Assembly: GCA_022829145.1 (NCBI GenBank) | Contig: CM040743.1 | Span: forward strand, 27,207,646-27,271,645 | Direction: 5' to 3' | Length of the DNA stretch: 64,000 nt | Source of the DNA: Albula goreensis | Taxonomy: Eukaryota; Chordata; Actinopteri; Albuliformes; Albulidae | In this document: piece after piece, positions 21,940 to 34,799 of the stretch | Layout: the number at the start of each line of letters is the position of its first letter | Numbering within the stretch: position 1 is the first letter of the stretch | The notes under the pieces: generated by a model | What the model was told of the DNA's origin: nothing | The model's input: only the letters and a program-made list of their open reading frames with translations | Database searches by the model: none | Translations under genes and position numbers: made by a program

Positions 21940-24900
21940 AGCAACTCGGAGGCTACTAGCAAGAATGTTGTCAACACGGGCATGCTACAGGCATTTCGAG
22001 ATATAGTCAAAGAAGTTATTCAAGAAAAAGACAAGCCATCTTTCTAATTATATTTGCCCTAGATGAATGTAGTAATAAGTTACGTGAGCAAGGGCTCAAT
22101 AATTTGGATGCCCGTACGGAAGCCATGGAGATACAGTATGCACAGTTGAGCAGTCAGTATAAAAAACTACAGGCAAAGACTGATGATCTGGAAAATAGGG
22201 GAAGACAATGCAACCTATGTATCATAGGAGTACCAGAGGGCCTGGAAAAGGGAAATCCCACAAAATTCATCGCCAGACTCCTGTAGGACATACTTGGAGG
22301 TCCTAATGGTCTGGAGGAGCCAGACACAGATATTCGAAACCCCACTGGCGGCGAAGGATTTCATTGAGACCAAGGTCCAGTCAGCTCCAGTTTAAAGGGG
22401 GAAGATAAAAGATTAAAATGTACTGTATAACAAGCTGACTAAAGCCGCCAACAGACATTTGTTTGAACCTGTCAGGGCCTATAGCATTGCCCAGCAGCTT
22501 GGTGAGTTCACACACTTCATCCTATTTATTTTTTACAGTCATAAAGCTGTCAGCATAGGGTGGCTGCGTCGGGCTGTTTGGTAGATGAAACAACAGCCCG
22601 TCTAACTGGATTTACCTATGGGGGGAAGTTTGCAAGCATTAATGGTTAAAACTGACTTGTGCCTTTCAATTTGTTCTCTGTAAATGTGACAGTAATATTT
22701 TACTTTTTTAAAAATATGACATTATTTTATTTTGCAACTCATCAGTAAATTGAATTGCTGATTGATTATACGGATTATAGTTCAGACAATCTACTTATTA
22801 AAGGGACGATGGTTGAGATTATGAGTGTATTGTGATCTCAAGAAAGGCTAATAAGCTTTGGGAATCTTGTGTCTCCTCTGTAAGGGATAACACCATGGAT
22901 AATGGGCAGGGTAAGGCTGACTATATTCACACAGTTCACTCAAGGTGTTACAAAATGTATGAATATGACTCTTCATATTTGCCCCATCTATAAATAAACA
23001 AAATATTCTCCTATCTTTTACACCTCAAAGTAAACATCACATTTCTCCAAGAAACACATCAACAAAATATAGACCATCCTAAAATTAGGAAAAATTGGGT
23101 CGGACAAGTGTTCCATTTTAAATTCAATAGTAAAGCTAGGGGTACTGCAATCCTTACTCACAAAACCACTCTATTTACTGTCAGATGGTCACTATGTAGT
23201 TGTGACTGGCTAATTATTTAATACTCCTCTTATCTTAGCAAATGTGTTTGCCTCCAATTGGGATGATAGTGGTTTCTTCAGAGACCTTCTTTATTCATTA
23301 CCTGGTATTGACACTCATCAATTAATACTTGGGGAGACATAAGTACTATTATGGATCCAGTACTATACCTCTCCTCGTCAAAACACTCACTGCCTTCAAA
23401 GTAATCCCTGGTTTTACGGTCTTATTTTAAAACATATGGGGCTGTTGACGCTTGGCGATTTCTTTTCCCATCATCTACACAATACTCATTTTTCTCTCTA
23501 GTACATGAAACATATTCACGTATTGATTACTTTTTTGTTGATAAAAAGCTACTGTCCAATGTTAAAGCATGCAAATATGAGAGTATTATAATATCCGATC
23601 ATAGCCTTCTGGTTTTAGAACTCATTTTTCCAAACCAACATTCAGTTTACTCATGGCGGCTTCATCTTGTCTTATTGTCTGATGAAGGATTTACCCAGTA
23701 CATTTAAAACATAACTGAACATAACTACCGATGTAACCTATAGTACTGTTTGGGAAAGTTTAAAGGCATTCCTATATGGCTGTTTAATTTCATACTGCTC
23801 ATTCTCTAATAAACAAAAATAGAAACGGTTAACTGAATTAACAGATCAAATAATGCAGTTGGATCAACAACACTTGGCCGCCCCATCCACAGATCTCTAC
23901 AAACAAAGGCTAAATTTACAAACAACAGATGCTCTTTAGGTATAGACGAACATGGTAAGAGCATTCTAAGATTTTAAAGCTTCTAAGAGTTTAGCCCAGC
24001 AGCTACGTAAATCGGAATCTACCCATATAATCCCTGAAATTAAGACCCAAGGTGGGCATATTACCACAGATCCTAACAAGATAAATGAGAGTTTTCAAAA
24101 TTTTTATACTAATCTTTACGAATCCGAATCATTGAATAAACCTTAACTATTTGATAGATTTTTTGATAAATTGCCAATTCCAACTTTAGACCCACATTGT
24201 AAAGATCAATTAGAAGAACAAATCATCGTAGAAGAAATTAAAGTGGCCATCAGCTTAATGCAGAGTGGAAAGTCTCCAGGCCTGGATGGCTTTCCAGTTG
24301 AATTTTTTAAAGTCTTCAGTGAAAGCTTATCTCCACTTCTACAAGAAATGTATATTGAGTCCTTTAAATAAAAATGTCTTCCCCCTACACTTGAACAAGC
24401 AACAATCTCACTCCTTTTGAAGCCCAACAAAGATCCACTTGAGTGTTCCTCGACCTGGCCAGCAGATTTTAAAATATTGTCAAAAACTCACCCTTAGATT
24501 GGAACAGTGCTTGCCCTCCATGATCTCTCCAGATCAAACAGGATTTTGTGTAGAGTAGACATGGCTTCTAAAATTTACGTAGGCTTTTTAATATAATATA
24601 TACTCCATCGTCTCCAGTACCAGAGATTGCTTTGTCATTTGATGCTGAAAAGACTTTGACCAGGTGGAGTGGTCTGTTTTTTACCCTCGATAAATTCAGT
24701 CTTGGTCCAAAATTTATTTCATGGATAAAACTTCTTTACAGTTCACCTATGGCCCATGTTAGGACAAATACATCACACTCTCCCTATTTCCCACTCCACC
24801 GGGGAACCAGACAGGGATGCCCCCTTTCTCCTCTCCTGTTTGCATTATCTATAGAACCATTAGCAATTAAGCTGCAAACAGATGACAAGGTCAGGGGAAT

Positions 24901-26216
24901 CAAACAGGCAAGCCAGGAACATAAAGTGTCATTATATACTGATGATCTTTTACTGTACATTTCAGGGACCAATTCCTTCTAATTATATGTTTCCACCCTC
25001 TATGGCCGCTTCTGCTTGCATAATCTGGAAGAATAATAGTATATATAGTTTTAAGGACCTGTATTTGATAAGATATTTGCCTCGTTCACTCAGCTGACTC
25101 AAAAATGTAATATCACAGACCCATTCCTTTCGCTATCTACAAATACGACATTTCATGTATAACAGATATCCCCAATTCCCAAACTTACCAGATGAAACAA
25201 CACTAGATAGCATAGCATTCTTAGCATAAATGTGCGCAACAGAGGAACATTCAAAGTGATGTATAATATATTATCAATCTTACGCTCTCCTTCTCTTTCC
25301 ATTATTAGGTCCCAGTGGGAAGATGATTTGGCATCTGAGATAACAGATTATAATTGGCAATCCATTCTTCAAAGAGTACACTCTTCCTCAATTTGTGCTA
25401 GACATGGGCTCCTGCAATTCAAGGTCTTACACCGCCTGCATCTATCCAAGGAAAAGTTAGCTGAGATCTATCCAGGGGTAGAGCCCTTATGCAATAGGTG
25501 TAAATCAGTAGCAGGGTCCCTCATTCATACTTTTTGGACATGTCAAAACCTTCATGACTACTGGATATCTGTATTTAATACATTCTCAGAGGTTTTTGGA
25601 GTTAAATTTATGCCTTCCCCTTGGATTGCTATTTTTGGAGTAGTACCGAAGGACATGCCCTTTCCCAAACATTACTCGAATGCTGTTGCTTTGCTTCCTT
25701 GATTGCAAGACGCCTTATACTTATGAAGTGGAAACAGGAGGCCTCTCCCACACACATCCAGTGGGTCGGTGAACTTATGAGGTTTATACACCTGGAGAAA
25801 ATAAGATAGACGCTGGGTGGCTCTGAAGATAAATTTTATAAGGCATGGCCATTTCTGACATATGAAAACACTAAAACTGTGTTCTCCCATAACTCAAAAT
25901 CAAATCACAATCTAGATGTTATGGAGAGCTGTGACTACATCTTACCATGTATTATGGGTTTTAATGTGTATGTATATTACTATTAATCACTGCTATGTCT
26001 GTAGGTTTTATTTCTAGTTTCTTATCTATCTACTTATATAATTTTAGATTTGCACTATATGTGTTTCTGATTCTCTGGGATTGTGGGATGATGGGTGTGG
26101 GGCGTAATACAAATAGACAACATACAAATTTCTGTATTTAGGTATTTCATACTGACTGTATTACAAACCTGTTATGTTGTTGGTAAAAAGGAAAATAAAT
26201 TTTAAAAATATATATA
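21940..26216 (+). mobile_element. Tx1/L1-like LINE, decayed, with internal deletion
   Basis: In order: ORF1-like coiled coil (KKLQAKTDDLENRGRQCNLC then IIGVPEGLEKG at 22,150-22,250), endonuclease remnants (VNITFLQETHQQN near 23,030), RT blocks, and C-terminal blocks ending in an A/T-rich tail (aataaattttaaaaat at about 26,190). The 5' border is approximate. About 4.3 kb remain of what is usually a 5-6 kb element. Confidence 0.85.
22080..25702 (+). pseudogene. Tx1/L1-like ORF1 and ORF2 relic
   Basis: RT begins near 24,171 (EEIKVAISLMQSGKSPGLDG). Fingers and palm follow at 24,632 (SFDAEKTLTRWS, GTRQGCPLSPLLFALSIEPL). The catalytic box is YTDD (24935-24946) instead of YADD. After LLLYIS at about 24,964 the sequence jumps to an IWKNNSIYSFKDLYL block about 20 codons on, so most of the RT thumb and connection region is deleted. 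The C-terminal Cys-rich part (CNRCKSVAGSLIHTFWTCQN) is intact in frame at 25,470-25,550. ORF1 and the endonuclease are broken by stops. Confidence 0.85.
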
Positions 26217-26460
26217 TATCACATATATATATATCATGGTATACTATACACAATGTAATAAATACAATAAATACAAAACACAGTAATTGTACTAAACAGT
26301 AATTATAATAAACACAGCATGTACAATGTGCATTAAATATCACATATACACATATAATATGGTATATATATACAATGTAATAAATACAAAACACAGTAAC
26401 TATATAAATAAATACAATATTCACAATAAATATGACATATACAATTACATACATCACAAA
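26196..26460. repeat. AT-rich low-complexity block
   Basis: Runs of (AT)n interspersed with repeated strings such as acaatgtaataaatacaa (twice) and cacatata. It follows the LINE tail and probably grew by slippage. Confidence 0.7.
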
Positions 26461-26489
26461 ACTATGATTGAAAAATAATGGCTTTAATA

Positions 26490-26960
26490 TTGTATTGTAT
26501 GATTTTGTTGGGTACCCTGCCTCAGTCGATGATGCCAGGGTACTCAAAAATAGTCCATTTTTTGTGGGGGAGGGGTGGGGTGGACCCACTTTCAGGAAGG
26601 TGCCTCCTAGGGAATGGGGGATATCCTTGCCTTCAACTTATCACGCTTTATCAGGAGCCCGTGGACACCCCGGTGAAGGCACGATTTAACAGGGTTTTGT
26701 CGAGGGGCAGGAACATTGTTGAGAGGGCTTTTGGCATGCTGAAGGCCTGATGGTGCTCCATATTCTTTAATGCACTGGAGATCAAGGCTCACTTTGAGTC
26801 TACCATGGTGGCCTGTTGTGTCGACCTCTACAACATTTGCCTTTCAAATGGGGATGTGGTTGACCTGGAGGGTGAACCATAGGCTGAGGATGACAACATG
26901 GAACCCAGACCCAATGACCTGCAACTTGGGGAGGCTGTAAGGGACAGCTTGGCTGCAGCA
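26490..26960 (+). pseudogene. Second PIF/Harbinger transposase relic
   Basis: Plus-strand frames give GYPASVDDARVLKNSPFF, then GNGGYPCLQ, then PVDTPVKARFNRVLSRGRNI with VERAFGMLKA, then WCSIFFNALEIKAHFESTMV and ACCVDLYNICLSNGDVV. These are the C-terminal blocks of a HARBI1-like transposase. TGA at about 26,749-26,751 stands where Arg is conserved (CGA to TGA, a CpG-decay type change). Frameshifts lie before GYPCLQ and between it and PVDTP. It differs in sequence from the relic at 19 kb, so it is another family. Confidence 0.88.
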
Positions 26961-28093
26961 CTGTTGGTCTGTTGGGCTCCAGTCAGTGTCATCCCTGCTC
27001 TTCTGGAGCATGACTATGTGAGGTAGAGACAAAATTAAAAAGTAAATTTCTTAGTTCTCAACTCCCTCTTAACCTGCTCCTTAATCAAAGATCCCTTTCT
27101 GCTCATATTATTTAAAATTAAAATTCATTTGCACTTTATTTTCTTGTATAAATAGATTTTTCTTGAATGAATAGTTTATTTTTTTTTGTTGTTTTTAAAT
27201 TGTACCCACCAATAACACTTTTGATTGTATCTTCAGAATGTCTGCGTGTGAGTTTATCAAATGACCCACCGCTGATGAAGTTTCTCAGTATATGACTGAT
27301 CTGGTACCTAGCAGCATGTTGGTCACATGTTCACATAGGATCTCGTCACAGTGGTCACATAAAAAAGATCAGGCACATTGCACTAATCATCGTATCTTCA
27401 TCGAGGAGCTGCTAGCCTACGTAAACTTCATATTTACTAGATTCATGATAATGAACTGTTTAGTCAGTCCCTTCTAGAAATGCCTCATGCACAAACTTTT
27501 AACCTTTAACCATAAACACTTTTATAAGAAATATTTAGTCACACAAAAACTACAGTAACTCGGTAAGCATTATAAAGCACATTTAAAATATCCTCATATG
27601 ATTGTTTAGTCATCCATCTTCCTTTTTCTGTAATAAGGTTCTTCACCCTCCTTTGTGGAAGGAAGACAACAGAGATACAATCAAAACTTGTGTCAGTGGT
27701 ACCATTTCATCTGAGATCTCTTCTTGCCTCATACTTTCATGACATTTTATGAATAACATAAAGCTGACAATTGAATGAGTCAAAGTATTTTTATTAAAGC
27801 TTTTAAAACAAACAAATCAGCAGCATTTGTTTTTGCTGCAGGGTGATCTGACTGAGAAGTAAATCTTAATGATCTGTATTGTGATATTTCCCACAACTTA
27901 CAGCTGTGATGTTAAGAGGGGTGAACCAGCATATTATAAATTCAGATCCTGCCAAATTCCCTTTCCTTAAGCTAAACTGTCTCTAGTGAATTTGCCCAGT
28001 CCAGTCACTGTCTCCATGTTTCAAGTTTGTTTAACTTTCAGCAAATATTCTCCATAGCAACTCAAAAACGTCCATCTTGTTATTATAACCAAC
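26961..28093. other. Intergenic, nothing recognised
   Basis: May include the rest of the Harbinger element, but no second ORF or terminus is recognisable. Confidence 0.35.
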
Positions 28094-28306
28094 CACTAGT
28101 GCAGTGGTTCTTAACCTTGTTGGAGGTACTGAACCCCACCAGTTTCATATGCGCATTCACCGAACCCTTCTTGATGGCCAAGCAGGGCGTGTCATCACGA
28201 ATCATATGAGTCGGGTGTGTGTCTTGACCTCCACTGAACCCCTGAGACTGACTCACCGAACCCCTGGGGTTCGATCAAACCCAGGTTAAGAACCAGTGCA
28301 CTAGTG
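28094..28306. mobile_element. 197-bp hAT MITE with perfect 8-bp target duplication
   Basis: cactagtg at 28094-28101 is repeated exactly at 28299-28306. Between them (28102-28298) lies an element starting cagtggttcttaaccttg and ending in the reverse complement of cactggttcttaacctggg. An 8-bp duplication with CAG-type TIR ends defines a hAT. No coding capacity. The clean duplication suggests a fairly recent insertion. Confidence 0.93.
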
Positions 28307-30955
28307 TCTGTTTTGACCTCTGTAGACTCTCATTTCCCTTTTCGGATATGATTTCAAGACAAACACGGACATGCACACACACATACCCAAGTGTTCAATA
28401 TGGCACTACCCTTCCGAGGACATGTTCTTAAATTGTTGTAATGTACTTTCATCTCTGCAGAACATTCTCAATTTCAGTGCTCAGCAAATAACAACCAGTT
28501 TTGCCACCTTTGCTTTTATTGCTTAATTATTTATTTCTATTGATTTTGCTGTTATTGCTGCTACTGGGGAAAAGGTCTTGAATAAAAAAGAACCAAACCA
28601 CCTATTTCATCATTCTCAGAAAAATGAAATGCAGGGATGCCTATTGCACAATGTGGACAAGCTCAATAAATTTATAAGCACTGAAACAGGTTGGGCAGAC
28701 AGACTATGAAACTGGAGAAAAAAGTCTCTTACTGGGAAACAGGCAAAAACTGCTGATCAGTCACTGCCTAAAAAACAGCATTATACATCCATGAGGAAGT
28801 CTGCAGCAAATCTCCTCTTCCATATTATTTACTCCAAGGTTTAACCAGGCAGCTGTCTAATAATTATAAGACAGTTAACATTTGTTAAATCCCTTTTCCT
28901 TTGAGCATGATTTCAGAAATCACATATAACATGTATTAAATCATGCCAAGAGAGGAAAGGGTGTAAAAGGGTGACACAGAATTAGCTGGAATTAGATCTT
29001 CAACAAAAAGCCAAATCAGAGCCAGATGCAGTTTCAAAGCATTCTTTTATTTTAATTGTTATATTTCGAATAGTGGGGACATTTTTATTTGATCAGTGGT
29101 TGACTGGATGTATAAAAACTTGTTTAAATCCCTGTGCCATTCCCATATCCTGTTCCTATATCTCACTCTTAAATCCTCACTCTGTCTCCCTCTTTCCATA
29201 TAAGGGAACCTCGGGTCTGTACATGTGATTTTGTAAGATGCTGAAATTCCTGCGCTTCACTTAATTGTGTGGGAACACAAATTCTGTCCTAATTTCATTC
29301 ATTCATGTCCTCTATATTAATACAGGGTTAAATGTTTTCACTGCTGGGGATCTATCAATCTCAGACAGCAGGCGGATTATTCTGTGGCAGAATGAATATC
29401 AGATGTGGATTTGGTGCAATTTCTACAGCCAGACAGAGGCTTAGAATCAGGACTGTATCCAGCATTCAGAGGCAAAATGCAGACAGAGGTGCATTAAGTA
29501 ACAACCCTCATAATTTAACTGCTCTGCAGATTTCTTATCTTCCACCTGCCCTTCTTCGTCTGTTTCGCTGTGCAGTTTGCGAGGTAACACTTGGATTGAG
29601 CATGGAATGCTGGGTCATAACTACAGGAACCGTAAAACTGGATGCATTTTCCACTCTCGGCTTTCTCAAATGCACTAGTTGACCCCCAAAAGTTGAAGAG
29701 TACGACAAAACTAGCAACGCAAGATGTAAATGGCTTGCTGGACCAGGCAGAGCAGGATGGAGCACTGCCACAAGAAGAAGTTACACTCACTCAGCTGCAA
29801 GAGACATAATTTTCAACTTAGAGCCACCCATATCACCAAATTATACTGACTTTTTTAAAGTCTATGATGATTCATGTTTCCCATCAATCATGTAATACCT
29901 TGGTTCATAGTGGGAGAAATCATATGGACACACAATGCATAGATATTGAATAAGAAACATTAAAATCTTTTCATTCAGATGACACAAAACAAGACATAGC
30001 TTTGCATTTGCTCTGATGCTACAGCTTGGAGAGAAAACAGTGCTGTTGTCAGGGAAGAATTTGTGTGTGTGACTATTCTTTATTACAAATATTTGTTTGT
30101 GGACAGTGCAGTTACACAAAATACACAGAAAAATATATTTAGTTCTCCATAAAGCTGTTCTTATATATTACGGGATTAATGGAGGACATTGTAATCTAAC
30201 TTCATGTAGAACAAATGAAGAATGTCTCCATGTGAGGTATAAATTAAGAAAAGGAAGACAAATATTTAATTTCTCTCTCATTTAATATGTATTATTTGTC
30301 AGTGCAAGTGTGATGTGTGGAATTGACTCTTTGTATATAATGTTATTCATATAAAATAAGCCCTTTAGTTTCAATTATATCTGTATTGTCTCAGCAGTCA
30401 AGGGCCATCTAAAAGGTGTAACAATAGCCCTCTTGGAGATATAGTTGGGGATACATCATATTTCTGTTTGTATGAATTACAACTTACAAGTTTGTGCTGC
30501 AATTTCATCATTTGGAATTGCATGGAGAATCATTACTTCATAAAGTATTTAAAGTATCGATCATCTCAGAGACAAGCCTTCAATTAATTACACATACCCT
30601 ATGAGATTAATAAAAAGTGACTTTTTATTCTTTGTGTAATATTTTACCTTAAGCTAGTCGCATTAAAATGCAGGAGTGAACATCCCGACATGGATTACAA
30701 CAAGAACAATGAAATCCATGATAACTGATGTAATAGCTGCTGATTTATAATCAATATATGTTGGGGTTCACCATTCATAATTTTTTTAAAGTTATGCATT
30801 GTGGGTGGATATACAATCGGGCCTTATCTGTGGGTTTGGCAGCTGTGGCAGGTCCATAGAGTAGTACTGGCCCTCCAGCACCTTCCCTAAGGCTCTGCAT
30901 CCAGGGGATGACGCTCTCCAAGGTGCTGCAGATGCAGCTCCTGCTTTGTGGGGCA
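28307..30955. other. Intergenic, nothing recognised
   Basis: No domain-bearing frame. Open frames of 60-116 codons (for example 29332-29682) have no motif, and overlap open frames on the other strand, as expected by chance. Confidence 0.4.
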
Positions 30956-30959
30956 CCGG

Positions 30960-31225
30960 TCCAGTATGGACCCAGGACCCCCGCAGACATGCAAAAACCT
31001 TAGCACCTCTGTCTGCCATCCACAAACTGACAGACTCGTTGAACGGTTTAATAAGACATTGAAGCAAATATTAAAGAAAATGATTGATGTTGATGAGAAA
31101 AATTAGGACCAATTGCTGCCATACATCTTGTTCGCTGTACGCAAAGTTCCCCAGGGTTTGAACTCCTCTATAGATGGCAGCCGCATAGGTCCATATGAGG
31201 TGATAGACTGTCAAGGGTGGAGAAA
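30960..31225 (+). pseudogene. Gypsy integrase fragment
   Basis: Frames give TSVCHPQTDRLVERFNKTLK, then DQLLPYILFAVRKVPQG. These match the end of the integrase core (the Glu of LVERFNKTL is catalytic) of fish Ty3/Gypsy elements. A stop interrupts it (EKN*DQ). No zinc finger or first catalytic Asp is seen. Confidence 0.8.
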
Positions 31226-31289
31226 GAATCAGCAGATCTACCATCTGTTAAAACCATGACATGACTCTATACTCCGACCCACCACTGTC

Positions 31290-31850
31290 TTTGTGGTTGA
31301 AGTGTCTTCACAGGCCCCACCTGAGGTGCAGATGGGGAGTCAGCTTTCGTCCCACCAGATCCAGGACCTGAGAAAACTCCTGAGCCAAAATTGTGATCTT
31401 CTCCCCAACCCCGGAGTGGACTTCTGTCGTTGCCCATGGCATCGTGACAGAACCAGGGAAAACCGCAAGGCTCCAGCCCTATAGAGTCCCAGAAACCAGA
31501 GGGGGAGGCCATTCGGGAAGAGGTGAGAGAGATGTTGGAGCTTGGGGTGATAGAGGAGTCCCACTTGGTCCAGTTCAATAGTACTCATCCCCAAACCAGA
31601 TGGTAGACCAAGCTTTTGTAATGAGTATCGAAAGATTAATGAGATCTCTGTGTTTGATGCTTATCCCATGCCAAGAGTAGATGAACTAATTAAATGACTG
31701 GGCCCAGCTAGATTCATCTCAACCCTAGACCTCACCAAATGGTATTGGAAAGTGCCACTGACCCCCAAGGCCCAAGACTGCCTTTTCTGCATCAGACGGA
31801 GCCCTTCACTACCGGGTTCCGATATTGTTTATGGGCTCTCCTTCTTGCAG
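31290..31850 (+). pseudogene. Gypsy reverse transcriptase N-terminal fragment
   Basis: Frames give QIQDLRKLLSQNCDLLPNPG, then IPKPDGRPSFCNEYRKINEI with SVFDAYPMPRVDELI, then FISTLDLTKWYWKVPLTP. These are RT blocks 1-2 of a Ty3/Gypsy element, with the first catalytic Asp in LDL retained. The fragment ends before YVDD. It lies downstream of an integrase fragment, the reverse of the normal pol order. Confidence 0.85.
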
Positions 31851-31859
31851 GTGTTAAAT

Positions 31860-32995
31860 GAAGATGTTAGAAATCTCGGTGGACGATTTTGAGATGTAAA
31901 AGTTTGATGAATGGTGCTATTATTATTTAAAATACTTGAAGCACAAACCATTGAAAACAGCACTCACAAACACAGTTAAGTTTAACTACAGCATTTGATC
32001 AAATGTACCTCACACTTTGTTGACTTAATAATGGCTGCATTGGCCATAAGTAATTGTGTTAGTTTGTGAATAATTTGTAGTATCCATAGTCTGTTGCAGA
32101 TGAATTGGGGGCAAAATGAGGCTATGTTTAACTAAAAATGGATTCTTCTGCCCCTTATACACCTGAGTGTGACAGATACACATGCCACAAGCACAGTGCC
32201 AAAGAGTAAGACACATTGCAGAGATACAGAAAATGAAAAACCTGCCTGAGCCTGTGCAACAGCCACCTCAACCCATATTTACTGTCACCTTATCAAGTCG
32301 AATATCAAGAGAACATTTAGACATCTAAAAAAATATCTATATAGTCCTTCCACAGTATAAAAGATTGGCAATATCACAGAATCAAAGCTGACTCTTCTTA
32401 TACACTGAAACGGACCGTTATGTTGATATGGCAGACTTGAGTCAATAAGAAATGTTATACATGCACCATGAGGAAGCAATTCCCCTTGCTGTGCTGCAAT
32501 GTCACTGCTAGTTATTATCTTGACAATTCACAGTACAGTGATCATCTCTTTCCAATTCCCTCAGCACCCACTCCACTCCCCAATGCATCTTTGTCACCCA
32601 CACACTGATAGTTTGTGATCAGCTTCACTGATATACCTCTATGGCACTGCAGACTACTGGCACTACCAAAAGCAAAAGGGCAAGAAAAGAGTATTGCTTA
32701 TGATGGTCACAGATAAAGGCAGCTGCACACTAAACTTAGGTTTAATTATAAACTGAAATATTTCAATCCTTTAGACACCAACAAAACGCCGCCAGAATAT
32801 TGACAATTTTAAGGGGGAAAACATCTGTTTTCTGCTGAGTAATTGTATTCATTATGTTTCAGTACAGTATTCTGTTAAATGTTCAGTGTTATTGTGCATT
32901 TGAGTAAATGACATGAACACACTGAAAAAGTTCATGGTTAGATATGGGAAACATTAAAAATTTTCAACAGTAAACCGAGTTGTGCACAATGCATG
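31860..32995. other. Intergenic, nothing recognised
   Basis: No coding similarity or named repeat recognised. Confidence 0.4.
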
Positions 32996-34260
32996 TGTCA
33001 GGAGTCGCGTTAGCACCCCCTGGCAACCACAGGTACAGGATCCACCCACAACAAATAACCAGGAGACAGGGAATCTGATAAGCAGAGTCTATTGATTCTT
33101 ATATAAAAACAGCTCATGACCAGGCAGCTTCCCACTCTGACCCCCCTCTCCTTCTCCAAGTTTCTCTCTGCTCAAGCATAGCCCCCAACAACTGGCCAGC
33201 CCCATGCCATGTGGGAAAAGCCCAAGGAGAGAGACTTCCCTTCCCCACGACACCACTAGCCAGTCAGTCCCCCCATGCCCCACACTCGCTCCACTCCATG
33301 CTCATACTTGGACTCTCTCCCAAGCCTGTCCATGCAGCACAGGCCAGCCCCCACTCAGCCACCTCAGGGGAGGAGCAATGGACTCAGGGAGAGGGAAGTC
33401 CACAAAAAAAAAAAAAACCCAAAGGATGGGACACGACTTGGTATGCGTAAACAAAATGCCGGGCCTCCACCGCTGCCCAATATAAACTCAAACAAAAACC
33501 GACAGGGACTGCCACTCCCTCAGTATCCTGGAACCCTCTGCAGCCGAACACTTCTGGTTTTCTGGCTTGTGGACTCCTCCAGTCAGGGAGGACGAGGCAG
33601 GCTAAGGAGAGGAAAAGGCACAACACAGGTTACCCCTCTGTGGAATGGACACACAGACGGATAGACAGACCCCTTTAGTTCACAGTGCATGTCCCTCTCA
33701 CCACTGGGGCTATGCCCCTGCTTGCTCTCTGCCCAGCCCAGGGCTCGCAGCTCCACTACTGCCTGCCTTTTCCTCTCACTCATGCTTCTCACAGCCGTCC
33801 CCTCCATCCCTCTCCTCTCAGCCACTGACATGGTCCCAGGTGTGCAGTCACTGTCACCACACACTTGCCTATAAGAAATCCCCCTGCAGGATTTCTCCCA
33901 ATAAAACCACCAAAATCAAAATTAAATCCAAAAAATCAAAACTGAAACCATAAATGAAAACCCATCAATACAAAATTACCAAAATCAATCAAAACAAAAA
34001 AAATTCCATAAACCCTTATTTAAAGCCTTGGCTCAGAGCCTGTTCCTTCCTGGCTGCTCAAACACAGCCTGCCCTGCTCCCCGCCCTTTTATTCCTTCTT
34101 CCGTGTGTTGGAGGAAACAAGAGACAGCTGCGCTGAATCACCAATTGGGTGAAGCAAAGGAGACCAGTTACCCCGATCCTCATACCACACACGTGTTCCC
34201 AGTTACCAATGAAGAAAACTACTCACCAAGCTGACAGCTTGTCAGGCTCATCTCTTGACA
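32996..34260. mobile_element. Probable solo LTR, ~1.27 kb
   Basis: Begins tgtcaggagtcgcg and ends catctcttgaca, giving TG...CA ends inside short inverted TGTCA/TGACA. Outside lie gcatg on the left and tatgt on the right, sharing only atg, so target duplication is weak. The interior is C-rich and atypical for this window, with a tatataaaa-like box near 33,099 and AATAAA near 33,899. No gag/pol beside it. Orientation is uncertain. Several long overlapping open frames inside come from its base composition. Confidence 0.5.
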
Positions 34261-34439
34261 TATGTTCAGTTAATTACCTTAGCTGGAGTTCATTTTCAAA
34301 TCCATAGTTATGAGTTTTCAATATAAAAATAATGTATTCAAGTTCCATAGTAATTGTACAGATAAGAGGGTATATAAGATAAGCTAACAAAGCTAACTAA
34401 CACTTCATTTGTTCATCTACTTTGTGATCCATTCATAAT

Positions 34440-34790
34440 ATTGTTGTCAAGATCTATAGTGTAGACTCTGAGTTGTGTTTGTCTCATCCACTAAATATAT
34501 TTAAAGTATTTCTTTTGTAAATGTACATTTATGACAAAGGTTGATCAACCAGACTGCTCATTCCTATCTTGAACTTGGTGATTCAATTAATAGTTGATAT
34601 TTTCATAGTAATTATGTGATTAAATCTATTTTAACTTATTTTAAGTGTTGGTTGAGTGAGAGGTTTTGGTAGTTAGTGTCACTTGTGTTCGGTATTCAGA
34701 GCGGCAGACGTTAAATGAGGGCATTAATTGCTAGAACCAGCTGGATTCAGGGGAACTGTTATTTTTGATTAAATTCTTAGTTCCACAACA
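34440..34790 (+). repeat. Interspersed LTR-like repeat R, copy 1 (3' part)
   Basis: Matches 39,040-39,265 over about 230 bases (ttgaacttggtgattcaatt; cttattttaagtgttggtt; gtcacttgtgttcggtattc; agggcattaattg; agaaccagctggattcaggg). Only the 3' part of the unit is seen here. Confidence 0.75.
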
Positions 34791-34799
34791 ATCTCAAAA

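Noticed and set aside
28265..28285. tRNA B-box-like ggttcgatcaaaccc
   Set aside because: It lies inside the hAT MITE. There is no A box or cloverleaf around it.
33204..33953. Six or more overlapping open frames of 60-129 codons
   Set aside because: They lie inside the C-rich putative solo LTR, are open on both strands and have no domain.
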